Part shown: in pieces, positions 27,573 through 36,540 of the stretch
Numbering within the stretch: the stretch's first letter is position 1
Layout of the letters: every line of letters begins with the position of its first letter
Program-made: the position numbers and the translations under genes
NCBI GenBank assembly: GCA_030145325.1
Contig: JAQYVW010000015.1
Location: forward strand, 1 to 55,483
Length of the DNA: 55,483 nt
Reading direction: 5' to 3'
From: Desulfurivibrionaceae bacterium
Lineage (GTDB): Bacteria; Desulfobacterota; Desulfobulbia; Desulfobulbales; UBA5123
The notes under the pieces: generated by a model
Seen by the model: the letters and a program-made list of their open reading frames with translations, nothing else
Database searches by the model: none
Told to the model about the DNA's origin: nothing

Positions 27573-30392
27573 ATGGCGAACAAGCGACAACAAAGCTTCA
27601 GCAAGCTCTACCAGCTTAGTATCTTGATTATCCTCACCCTGCTTTTTATAACCCTAGGCACGGTCTGGATCTTACACGAATACAACAGCCACCGAGACAG
27701 CCTTGCAAAAATGCGTGAAGACTATATATCCACCCGCAAGCAGGAGGTGATGCAAGAGGTTAACATTCACCTCGAAGACATCCGCTTTCAAATATCCACG
27801 ATGGAATCACAGCTTCGCCACAAACTGCAAGCACAAACCGAAAATGGCTGGGCCATTGCCGACAACATCTACCGCCATAACGCTGGCACATTAAGCGACC
27901 GCCAGATCAAAAAACTAATCATTGAGGCCCTGATGCCGCAGCGTTTTTTTAATGGTCGGGGGTATTACTGGATTCTCGACACCGACCACAAGATGGTTGC
28001 TCATCCCTTCAACTCCAACTTGGTCGGTAAAAGCCAAGCGGACCTTACTGACCGAGAAGGGCAGAAATTCATCCGCAATTCGGTCAGGGTAGCGCAAGAA
28101 AATGAGCAAGGAGGTTTTGTCTCATATTTCTGGAACAAGCCTGGGGTCGGAGAACGTTTGTCTATCGAAAAAGGGGAACATAAAATCGCCTTTCTCAAAC
28201 TGTTCAAACCCTTTAACTGGATAATCGGCACCGGCGAATATGTCCATGACGTTGAGAAAGAGCTCCAAAACAAATTCCTGGCGCGGATGAACTCCATTCA
28301 ATCCAGCAAAAAAGGCTACATCTTCACCCACACCTTCGAAGGGGTCTGCCTTTCCCATCCCAACAGAAACAATATTGGCAAGAATCGATGGAATTACCAA
28401 GACGCCAACGGCAAAAAGGTAGTGCAGGAGGTGATCCAGATCGGCCAACAACCCGGCGGCGGTTTTGTTGAGTATCTATCTTCCTTGGATCCCAAAAGCG
28501 GCAAACCGTCTCCAAAAATCAGTTTCGTCAATTCCCTTCCCCAGTGGAGATGGGTTCTCGGTGCTGGCGTCTACCTTAACGACATCAACAAAACAATGGC
28601 CGGATTTAGGCAGGACTTACGCTCCGAACTAATTCATCGATCCCTGACCACCATAATCCTTATTCTCGGGGCTTTGGCCTTGGGGATCTGGCTTAGTTAC
28701 CTGTTCGGTAAACGATTAACCCGCGAACTAAATATTTTTTCAACGTTTTTCAAGCAGTCCGCGACCCAGCCCCAAACAATCAACGCCGACCAGATGACCA
28801 TCAGTGAATTTGGCGATCTAGCCCGTGCCGCCAACCAGATGGTAGAAGAACGGCAGAGAATACAATTCGACCTGCAACAATCTAAAGAAGTTTGGGAAAA
28901 GTCATTCAACGCCATCAGCGACTTCGTCACCATCCATGACAAAGACTCACGCATCATTCGCACCAATAACGCCGTCTGCAAGTTCCTTAACAAACAACCT
29001 GAAGAAATTGTCGGCAAACTATGCCACGAGGTTTTTCAACAAAATGCAGAAAGATGTCCAAACTGCCCAGGCCGAAAGACCTTGATTGACAAACACAGCC
29101 ATACTGCGGCAGTACCCTTCCCGAAAGTAGACAAAACTTTTCAGGTCTCCACGGCCCCAACCTTTGACGACCAGGACCAACTTGAATACATTGTCCATGT
29201 GGCCAAGGATATTACCGAACAGAAACGGCTGGAGGAAGAACTGCTCCATTCTCGGAAGATGGAAGCAATGGGCACCCTGGCTGGCGGCATTGCCCATGAC
29301 TTTAACAACATCCTTACTTCATTACTGGGCTATGCTGATCTCGCCGAAGAAAATACCCGCAACCACGACAAAACAAACTCCTACATCCAGCAAGTAATAA
29401 TGGCAGGAAACAGAGCTGCCGAGTTGGTCAAACAGATCCTCGCCTTCAGTCGTAAATCGGAACAATCCCTTACCCATATCTCCCCATCCCGCATTGTCGC
29501 CGAGGCGCTAAAATTAATCCGCGCCGCCTGCCCGACCACCATTAAAATTCAAGTTGAGATCGTCCAAAGTGATGACTACATCCTCGCCGACCCAACCAAA
29601 ATACATCAGGTGGTGATCAACCTCTGCACCAACGCTTTACACTCCATGGAAAACCAGCAAGGCACCATGAGTATCCGCCTGATCCGCAAAGAATTAACCG
29701 CAGAGGAACTCCAAGACCAAACAGGCATCGCCCCCGGCCCCTTTATGGAACTCACCATCGCTGACACAGGCCACGGCATAGAGGCAAACATTATCGGTCA
29801 CGTCTTTGACCCCTATTTCACCACCAAGGAGGTGGGGAAAGGTGTCGGCATGGGCCTGGCCATGGTTCATGGCATCGTCAAAGAATATGGTGGTCTGATT
29901 AAGGTGGAAAGTAAACTCATGCATGGCACCACCTTTCGCGTCTACCTACCCATCACCGCCAACAATGCTCCACCGCAAATATCCACCCCCATTGAGCCTC
30001 TGCCCAACGGCAATGAACAAATTATGGTCATCGATGACGAAAAAAGCATCTGCTACATGCTGAAGGGCAGTCTAGAAAGATTCGGGTACCGAATTACGGC
30101 CATAACAAACAGCCAGGAAGCACTGACAGAGTTCACCACCAACCCCGACAAATTTGACCTCATTATCACCGACCAGAACATGCCCAAACTATCCGGCATG
30201 GCCTTGGCTCAGGAGGTCTTAAAACTGCGACCGTCATTGCCGATAATTATTTATTCCGGCTTCAACGATCAAACCTCTGAAATGAAAGCACTGGAACTTG
30301 GGATTAAGAAATTTTTGCTTAAACCCATCGACAGCAAAACTATGGCGGTACATATCCGCAAGCTACTGGACGAAAGGCAAGCACCGGCATGA
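27573..30392 (+). CDS. Cache-domain sensor histidine kinase with C-terminal receiver
   Basis: This 939-residue protein has an N-terminal membrane helix (about 13-33) and a periplasmic region with two single-Cache modules, recognised by GYYWILDTDHKMVAHP with FNWIIGTGEYVHDVE and by GYIFTHTFEGVCLSHP with WRWVLGAGVYLND. A second membrane helix (about 356-372) leads to a linker, a PAS domain with a CPNC motif, a HisKA domain with phospho-acceptor His575 (GGIAHDFNNIL), an ATPase domain (CTNALHS, DTGHGI, GVGMGLAMVHG) and a receiver with Asp867 (TDQNMPK). It probably senses a small organic ligand outside the membrane. The cognate regulator is unknown; the attached receiver suggests a phosphorelay. 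It stands alone, convergent with another Cache kinase. The start lacks a good ribosome site. Confidence 0.9.
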   Translation: MANKRQQSFSKLYQLSILIILTLLFITLGTVWILHEYNSHRDSLAKMREDYISTRKQEVMQEVNIHLEDIRFQISTMESQLRHKLQAQTENGWAIADNIYRHNAGTLSDRQIKKLIIEALMPQRFFNGRGYYWILDTDHKMVAHPFNSNLVGKSQADLTDREGQKFIRNSVRVAQENEQGGFVSYFWNKPGVGERLSIEKGEHKIAFLKLFKPFNWIIGTGEYVHDVEKELQNKFLARMNSIQSSKKGYIFTHTFEGVCLSHPNRNNIGKNRWNYQDANGKKVVQEVIQIGQQPGGGFVEYLSSLDPKSGKPSPKISFVNSLPQWRWVLGAGVYLNDINKTMAGFRQDLRSELIHRSLTTIILILGALALGIWLSYLFGKRLTRELNIFSTFFKQSATQPQTINADQMTISEFGDLARAANQMVEERQRIQFDLQQSKEVWEKSFNAISDFVTIHDKDSRIIRTNNAVCKFLNKQPEEIVGKLCHEVFQQNAERCPNCPGRKTLIDKHSHTAAVPFPKVDKTFQVSTAPTFDDQDQLEYIVHVAKDITEQKRLEEELLHSRKMEAMGTLAGGIAHDFNNILTSLLGYADLAEENTRNHDKTNSYIQQVIMAGNRAAELVKQILAFSRKSEQSLTHISPSRIVAEALKLIRAACPTTIKIQVEIVQSDDYILADPTKIHQVVINLCTNALHSMENQQGTMSIRLIRKELTAEELQDQTGIAPGPFMELTIADTGHGIEANIIGHVFDPYFTTKEVGKGVGMGLAMVHGIVKEYGGLIKVESKLMHGTTFRVYLPITANNAPPQISTPIEPLPNGNEQIMVIDDEKSICYMLKGSLERFGYRITAITNSQEALTEFTTNPDKFDLIITDQNMPKLSGMALAQEVLKLRPSLPIIIYSGFNDQTSEMKALELGIKKFLLKPIDSKTMAVHIRKLLDERQAPA

Positions 30393-30614
30393 ATCAATAA
30401 AACAGAATTGTACCCTATGGAATTGGCACAAGTTATGTACTGTCGCCTCACCAAACGCAATGATGTAGCAACAACACTGATCAGGGGGGATGCGAACAGA
30501 CACAGACCCATGCGAGCCAGCGAGACAAAAAGCGCGTACCCAAGATAGGCGCGACTGCAAAAGTGCTGTGGTTAGTTGCGAAGAAGAGCAAGAAGAGAGG
30601 AACACACCAAGGAT

Positions 30615-33600
30615 CTAACCACACATATCACAATCAGCACCGTTTTCACGTAAGAGGATCCGATCAAGGACGGCAAAAAGGTTTTCCGGAATAATCGGCT
30701 TAGAAAGATACTCATCCATTCCGGCGGCAAGACATCGTTCCCGATCATCCTTCATGGCATGGGCAGTCATGGCGACAATGGGCGTCCGTCGTCCACCTTC
30801 CTTTTCCTTTTCCTGTTTACGAATGATGGTCGTAGCCTCAAGACCGTCCATCTCCGGCATCTGCACATCCATCAGGATCAGATCAAACTTGATCTCGCCC
30901 ATGGCCGCCAAAACCTCCAGACCATTCTCCGCCAGAGTCACCCGCCACCCTTCTTTTTCTAGCAGAATCATGGCCAGGGTTTGATTGATATGTTCATCTT
31001 CGGCCAGGAGAATATGTTTACTTTGGCGCCGTTCCCTAGGCATAAAACTAACCACCGCCTCCGGAGTGCACTCTCCAGGGGCAATGGAACTGACCGCCTC
31101 CTGAATGGCCCGTAAAAGATCAGACTGACTCACCGGTTTCATCAGGTAACTACTCACCAATTCCTTAATCCGGCCAGGGTCACCATCCCGCTGAAAGACC
31201 GGCGGGGTCAACATAATCAGATGCGGAGGAGATGGCCCGCAGAAGTCCCGAACCTTTTGGGCCAAGACAAACCCATCCAGATCTGGAAGTTGCAGATCAG
31301 TAAAAACGATATCAAACGAATCGCTACTCAAAGCAGCCAAGGCGGCCTCAGCACACTTGGTGGTTTGCACCCTTCCCAGCCAACCGGCAAGCATTTCCGC
31401 AAGAATATGCCGACAAGTATCATTTTCAACCACCACCAGAGCGGACAACTCCATAAATTTTTCCACGGAAAGCGCGGCCAGTTTTTTCGCTGCGGCCGGT
31501 TGTTGCTTAAACATTGCGGTAAAATAAAAAGTGGCCCCCTCTCCAGGCAAACTATCCACCCAAATTGCCCCTCCCATCAGCCGTACCAACTGCGAGGAAA
31601 TGGTCAAACCAAGGCCGGTACCACCGTATTTACGAGCCATGGAGGCGTCAGCCTGGGAAAACGACTCAAAGATCAGCACCTTCTTGCCGTCGGGAATGCC
31701 CACCCCGGTATCCCGTACCGAAAATTGCAGTTTAACCACCCCATCTGCGCCCTTCTCAACCACCTCCACCCTGGCAACAACCTCTCCGTGGTGAGTAAAT
31801 TTGAGGGCATTACCGATTAAATTTACAAATATCTGCCGCAGTCGCCCAGAATCACCGATTAAGCCATCCGGCACATCATCCATGACATGATAAATCAGCT
31901 CCAGCCCTTTTTCGTTGGCCTTGATGGCCAGAATCTTCAAAGCCTCATCAAGCATCACGCGAAGACTAAAAGGAGTGAAATCCAGTTCAAACTTGCCAGC
32001 TTCAATCTTTGAAAAATCTAGAATATCATTGATGATATCAAGGAGACGCACCGAAGCGGTTTTGACCATTTCAAGATACGATTTCGCCTCTCCCGGCAGC
32101 TCAAGACCAAGAATCAGATCCGTGTAGCCAATTATCCCATTCATGGGCGTCCTGATCTCGTGACTCATATTGGCAAGAAACTCACTCTTGGCCTGACTAG
32201 CCACCCCTGCCGCCTCCTCAGCGCGCTTACGAACAATAATCTCTTCCTGCAAGTCGGTGTTGGATCTTGCCAGTGCTGCGGTGCGCTCCTCAACCCTCTT
32301 TTCAAGATGGGCGTGGGCTTGCTTTATAGCCTCCTCACTACGACGACGATCGGTAATGTCGCGGGCAATGCCGACAATTACCCAGCCATTCTCCATTTTC
32401 ATGGCCGCCAATGACAGTTCGATAGGAAATTGTTCACCACTCCTTTTAAACGCTTCGAGCTCAACAGTTCCCTCTGCGTTACGGCCAGTTGCGGAATTTT
32501 CAATGGTCCCATCAAGCCATTGCCGGTAAAAACCACGATAACTCTCTTCACCAAGGAGAAGGTGTACCTCCATGCCGCGTAATTCATCTTCCGAATAGCC
32601 AAAAATGTGGCTGGCAGCAGGATTAGTAAAAGAGATCCGCCCCTCACCATCAATCATCATAATCGCATCCTGAGCAGTATCGGCGATGGTGCGATACTTC
32701 TCTTCACTAAGATGCAGGGCCGCCTCCGCCCGCCGCCGCTCTTCAATATCACTTAGCAGCCGAGCCAGCATGGCATTAAAGGCACTAGCCAGGGAACCGA
32801 TTTCATCATCCCCTTCCACCTGGGCCTTGCGCTCAAGATCACCACCACTGATGGCCTGGGCGGTGGCGGCAAGGGACTCAATGGGACGCACAATCCGGCG
32901 CACCGCTGAAAACCCGAGACCAATACTGCCCAACAAGGACAGCGCCAAAAACGCCACCATGGTCATTAAGGCCTTGAACGACAACGCCATGGCTTCACTA
33001 AACGGTATCTCAACCACCACGTAAAATTGTTGTCCACCTAGGTTAAACTCGGCACAGGAACGAACTACCTTCCGACCATCACTGGTGATCTGCACCCCCT
33101 CACAAGCGCCAAGATCAAAGATCGTACTGCGAAAAACCACCGACGAATTGGGATGGGCCACAATCATACCGGTGCTGTCGGTTATGGTGACGATTCCATT
33201 CTTGCCATATGGATGCTGAACCACCTCATCCCAGACCATATACAAACGAAGCCGCGCCACCATCACCCCTTTAACCGCCTGAGTCCTGAGATCAACAATA
33301 GGCAGGGAAACGGTAATAAAAGGTTCAGCAGTCACCATATCAAGCATGACCGAACTGTAATAAACCCGCCCAGTGGTTGAGGGCACCACAAACTCTTCTT
33401 CCTGACTTCTTTCGCCAAGATCGCTCGGGGCAAAATTCTTCACCCTGGAAACCCGAGCCAGCTCGTTGCCGTTGCCATCAAGAAGAGTCAATTCATCGAT
33501 ATAGTCACGATGCAAAACATCGTCAAAGGATCGTATCAGGGAAAGAATACGGAACTGCTGACGCTGCCCAAGAGCAAAAAGGTCAGCTGTGGAGCAGGCA

Positions 33601-33809
33601 AGCCGTAAACGCATTTCAACTTCATGACTCCCCATCTGAATCTCTTCAATGGAGCGCGACAACACCTCATTTTGCAAGTCGGCAATCTGCTCCTTCTGGG
33701 TGGAAAAGATCAACCAGGAAAGAACCAGACCCAACAACAACAATGGGCAAGTGGTTAAAATAATAAAGGTTACGCTCAACCTTTTCCTGATACTGTCCTT
33801 TATCTGCAT
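30615..33809 (-). CDS. Hybrid sensor histidine kinase: dCache-HAMP-PAS-HK-REC-REC
   Basis: This 1064-residue protein has a first membrane helix (about 13-33), a double-Cache-like periplasmic region (DGNGNELARVSRVK, ITDSTGMIVAHP), a second helix, HAMP, and a PAS domain (EKYRTIADTAQDAIMMIDGEG). Next come a coiled linker, HisKA with His550 (ANMSHEIRTPMNG), an ATPase domain (NLIGNALKFTHHG, DTGVGIP, GGTGLGLTI) and two receivers. The second receiver is complete (LLAEDEHINQ, LMDVQMPEMDG, MTAHAM, SKPI). The first has EN where the acidic pair should be (VVVENDTCR) but keeps the FTDLQLPD aspartate, so it may be poorly phosphorylated. No Hpt domain is present, so a separate phosphotransfer protein is needed. 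AGGGA precedes the ATG. No partner gene is adjacent. Confidence 0.92.
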   Translation of the reverse strand: MQIKDSIRKRLSVTFIILTTCPLLLLGLVLSWLIFSTQKEQIADLQNEVLSRSIEEIQMGSHEVEMRLRLACSTADLFALGQRQQFRILSLIRSFDDVLHRDYIDELTLLDGNGNELARVSRVKNFAPSDLGERSQEEEFVVPSTTGRVYYSSVMLDMVTAEPFITVSLPIVDLRTQAVKGVMVARLRLYMVWDEVVQHPYGKNGIVTITDSTGMIVAHPNSSVVFRSTIFDLGACEGVQITSDGRKVVRSCAEFNLGGQQFYVVVEIPFSEAMALSFKALMTMVAFLALSLLGSIGLGFSAVRRIVRPIESLAATAQAISGGDLERKAQVEGDDEIGSLASAFNAMLARLLSDIEERRRAEAALHLSEEKYRTIADTAQDAIMMIDGEGRISFTNPAASHIFGYSEDELRGMEVHLLLGEESYRGFYRQWLDGTIENSATGRNAEGTVELEAFKRSGEQFPIELSLAAMKMENGWVIVGIARDITDRRRSEEAIKQAHAHLEKRVEERTAALARSNTDLQEEIIVRKRAEEAAGVASQAKSEFLANMSHEIRTPMNGIIGYTDLILGLELPGEAKSYLEMVKTASVRLLDIINDILDFSKIEAGKFELDFTPFSLRVMLDEALKILAIKANEKGLELIYHVMDDVPDGLIGDSGRLRQIFVNLIGNALKFTHHGEVVARVEVVEKGADGVVKLQFSVRDTGVGIPDGKKVLIFESFSQADASMARKYGGTGLGLTISSQLVRLMGGAIWVDSLPGEGATFYFTAMFKQQPAAAKKLAALSVEKFMELSALVVVENDTCRHILAEMLAGWLGRVQTTKCAEAALAALSSDSFDIVFTDLQLPDLDGFVLAQKVRDFCGPSPPHLIMLTPPVFQRDGDPGRIKELVSSYLMKPVSQSDLLRAIQEAVSSIAPGECTPEAVVSFMPRERRQSKHILLAEDEHINQTLAMILLEKEGWRVTLAENGLEVLAAMGEIKFDLILMDVQMPEMDGLEATTIIRKQEKEKEGGRRTPIVAMTAHAMKDDRERCLAAGMDEYLSKPIIPENLFAVLDRILLRENGADCDMCG

Positions 33810-34073
33810 GATATCCCTAACAAATTAATAACAAACAACCTACTTCCGCAGCCATAAAAGGGCACAATGTAACCACTACAGTTTTAACAATAGTTAGCCT
33901 AATCAGGATGCACTATTTAGATCATTCCTTCAACTTTTTCTCGCAGAAACAACAACATCTCCCTCACCGAAGGTACAAATTAAGCTTGCGCTTAATCTCT
34001 CCCCGGAGTATTCAACCCCCTACTCCAATTTACCCAAAAGCTGGCATTACAACCATTTAGGTCCCCAAAGCAA

Positions 34074-34715
34074 ATGAGCCGCAGAAAAAAAGGCACCCAT
34101 ATCCCGGCAACTTTGCCCATCCTTGCCAAACTGAGCCACGAATACGGCCATGAAGATCCAACCTCCGCCCAAAACGGCTCGGATTCGTGCAAACATCCCT
34201 TTACCGTGGCGCAATGGCGAGATCTCACCAGTAAATTAAAGGAAAATTTCTCCCAGACAGATCGGGAGCGCATGCAAACCCTGGCCCTAGGAATCAGGGA
34301 AGGGCTGCTCTGGTGCGACGAGACCATGGATCGCTATTGCGGTCTCACCTGCCATGGTTGTCGTGATTTCTGCTGCGATGCTGATGGCATCTATTTCGAT
34401 GACGCCGACCTCATCTACCTCCTAATCCTTGACAACGATCTACCCGCCAACCAAACCCGCGCCAAAGCAGGTCTGGCCTGCCGCTACCTCTCCATAACAG
34501 GATGCATCCTGCCCAGGATGTGCCGACCCTTCATCTGTACCTGGTATCTCTGCGAACCACAAATGGAGTTACTTACCGCCGAACCCCTCCCCCTCCAAAA
34601 ACAATTTACCGCTGTGATGCAGATGGTACGACGCTGCCGCCAACAACTTCTCGCCCTCCACAACAAACCATCACCAGCAATCAAAAACCTCGCAGCCCCA
34701 CTTCCTTGCCAGTAA
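34074..34715 (+). CDS. Cysteine-rich YkgJ-like (CxxCxxxCC) protein
   Basis: This 213-residue protein carries twelve cysteines before the C-terminal tail, at 39, 81, 89, 93, 96, 100, 101, 136, 144, 150, 155 and 160. The core pattern CGLTCHGCRDFCC, then CRYL...C and MCRPFIC, resembles the YkgJ/UPF0153 putative zinc- or iron-chelating family, although it is longer at both ends. No membrane segment is seen, so it is probably cytoplasmic. Its function is not established. The ribosome site is weak. It is convergent with the EamA transporter gene, and its upstream region of 264 bases is shared with the divergently transcribed hybrid kinase; I saw no firm promoter there. Confidence 0.7.
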   Translation: MSRRKKGTHIPATLPILAKLSHEYGHEDPTSAQNGSDSCKHPFTVAQWRDLTSKLKENFSQTDRERMQTLALGIREGLLWCDETMDRYCGLTCHGCRDFCCDADGIYFDDADLIYLLILDNDLPANQTRAKAGLACRYLSITGCILPRMCRPFICTWYLCEPQMELLTAEPLPLQKQFTAVMQMVRRCRQQLLALHNKPSPAIKNLAAPLPCQ

Positions 34716-34760
34716 AGCACCGAAGCAGAAAACTCTAACCTTGAGCTGACAAGAAAGCTT

Positions 34761-35684
34761 CTACACCTGACGACGACTATCAGCAAGGCTATAGGCAACA
34801 ATGGCCACTGCGATGATGATCATCCCCAGCACCGATGCCGACTGGGGCGATTCTCCAGGCAACAACATCCAGCTCAACAGCGCCCCACAAACCGGAATAA
34901 TAAATTTCCAGAGATTAAGACGTGACACCGAAACCGCCGGGTCTTTAAGCAATACAAACCACAGTGAAAAAGCCACCGCCGACAATACCGCCAACCAAAT
35001 AAGCGCTCCATAATAGGCCATCGGCAATGAAAACTGAGGCACCCCTTCCAAGGGCAACGAGACCAAAAAAAGAAAAAAACCGCCGATACAGATCTGGAGG
35101 GAATTCAACATCACCGGATCAATGCGAACCTTCTCCTGGGCCACCAAAACATTACCAAAACCACTGGCAATAGTGGACAAAAGCAATAAGACAATCCCAC
35201 CAATCACCCTCACCCCTTCCGGCGATGACCACGGCTGCCGACTAACGCTGACCAACGCCACCCCCACCACCCCAAGAGCAAGGCTGAACAGTTTAGGGGC
35301 ACTCATGGGTTCATTTTCCATACAGAAATGCGCCAAGACGGCAGTAATAAGAGGTGAGGCGCCGATAATGATCGCCGCCAACGCCCCCGACACCATACTG
35401 ATCCCGAGATAGAAGAGGCCATACAGAACAAAGGTCTGGCAAAACGAAACCTTGAGGACCAGCGGTAAATTCTTCCTGACCTCCATAAGCACCCCTTGCC
35501 GCCACCAGAACGGCACCAACAAGAGCCCGGCAAGCATAAAGCGCTGCCCGGCAAAAGAAAATGGCGCCGAATAACGTAAACCAATCTTGATCCCGACAAA
35601 GGCGGTGGACCAGAGCAGGCAAGCAAAAATGGCCAGGAAGGTGGAAGTAAGGGGCGAACGAACGCCTGGGGAAAGCTCAGCCAT
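34761..35684 (-). CDS. EamA/DMT-family transporter
   Basis: This protein of about 307 residues has ten predicted membrane helices in two five-helix EamA repeats: ACLLWSTAFVGIKIGLRYSAP opens the first and LLSTIASGFGNVLVAQEKV the second. DMT transporters export metabolites such as amino acids; the substrate cannot be told here. The open frame starts at a TTG at 35705 with a GGTGAG-like site; I prefer the ATG at 35684, which overlaps the end of the upstream DUF3786 gene by 8 bases. The two genes are therefore probably co-transcribed and coupled. Confidence 0.88.
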   Translation of the reverse strand: MAELSPGVRSPLTSTFLAIFACLLWSTAFVGIKIGLRYSAPFSFAGQRFMLAGLLLVPFWWRQGVLMEVRKNLPLVLKVSFCQTFVLYGLFYLGISMVSGALAAIIIGASPLITAVLAHFCMENEPMSAPKLFSLALGVVGVALVSVSRQPWSSPEGVRVIGGIVLLLLSTIASGFGNVLVAQEKVRIDPVMLNSLQICIGGFFLFLVSLPLEGVPQFSLPMAYYGALIWLAVLSAVAFSLWFVLLKDPAVSVSRLNLWKFIIPVCGALLSWMLLPGESPQSASVLGMIIIAVAIVAYSLADSRRQV

Positions 35685-36477
35685 GTTGATGGCCGATTTT
35701 GGCAAACATGCTCACCATACCAACGCCAAGGGTGTGGAGATATTCCACCGCGAGGTTACGATCAGCGCTGCGATCAAAATAGATACTTAACCGGGACTCA
35801 AGATCATCCTCGGCGCGCCAGTAACAGATCAAGATCGGTACTTTGGGAAGTGGAGCAAGAATAATGGCAATGTCGGCAGCAAAAACAGGCGCGGAATTAC
35901 GGCCACTGAAAATACCAATCAAATCCGCAAACAGTCGCGAATTGGCGTCAGCAAGGTTTCTCAACACCATTTCGCAACGGTGGGCAAAGAGCGCATTCCA
36001 GGTCGGCCCATCAACAAGTTCGCGCATGGACACCCATTGCCCCACCGGATTTTCACCTGCGCCCTCTAAAACGTAAGAAAGCAGTGGCACCGTCACCCAC
36101 GGATTAATATGGCACTGGGAAGTAACCGTCCCGTCAGGATGGACAAAGAAATCCTTGCCGAGGCAAGTGAGGGCGAGTTTTGCCCCCACCATCCGCCCGC
36201 CCACGGCTTCAGCGCGAGCAGACAGGTCCATGGCAACGACATCCTTCTGCAAAAGGATAAAAACATCCTCCATGTTACGATCCATGGAGGTCCGTGCTTC
36301 CACCCGACCAGCAAATTGCGCCGCCACCTCAGGGGCAAGAAAGGGACACTGGGCAAGTTTTTTGGCCCCCTTAAGCACCGCCGTGGCAAAAGCCAAACAA
36401 GACGGCAGATGACACTGACGACAATTCGTCTGCGGTAAAAGTTTATATATTTCGAACGGCGTTGACAATTTCGCCAT
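35677..36477 (-). CDS. DUF3786 protein with N-terminal [4Fe-4S] domain
   Basis: This 266-residue protein begins with a four-cysteine iron-sulfur module, Cys19-x2-Cys22-x4-Cys27-x16-Cys44 (NCRQCHLPSC...QCP), the spacing seen in corrinoid/iron-sulfur protein subunits and RnfB/Nqr-like domains. The rest matches the DUF3786 family of anaerobes, with WVTVPLLSYVLEGAG, and FAADIAIILAPLPKVPILICYWRAEDD near the end. The role is unknown; redox or corrinoid-related chemistry is a guess. AAGGGG lies 8 bases before the ATG. The EamA transporter gene overlaps its 3' end and the TMTC-like gene ends 63 bases downstream on the same strand. Confidence 0.85.
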   Translation of the reverse strand: MAKLSTPFEIYKLLPQTNCRQCHLPSCLAFATAVLKGAKKLAQCPFLAPEVAAQFAGRVEARTSMDRNMEDVFILLQKDVVAMDLSARAEAVGGRMVGAKLALTCLGKDFFVHPDGTVTSQCHINPWVTVPLLSYVLEGAGENPVGQWVSMRELVDGPTWNALFAHRCEMVLRNLADANSRLFADLIGIFSGRNSAPVFAADIAIILAPLPKVPILICYWRAEDDLESRLSIYFDRSADRNLAVEYLHTLGVGMVSMFAKIGHQHG

Positions 36478-36540
36478 TGCGGAACACCCCTTACGGTGAT
36501 TGTGGAAAAAATATGAATATCAAGGAAGTAACCCCGATAC

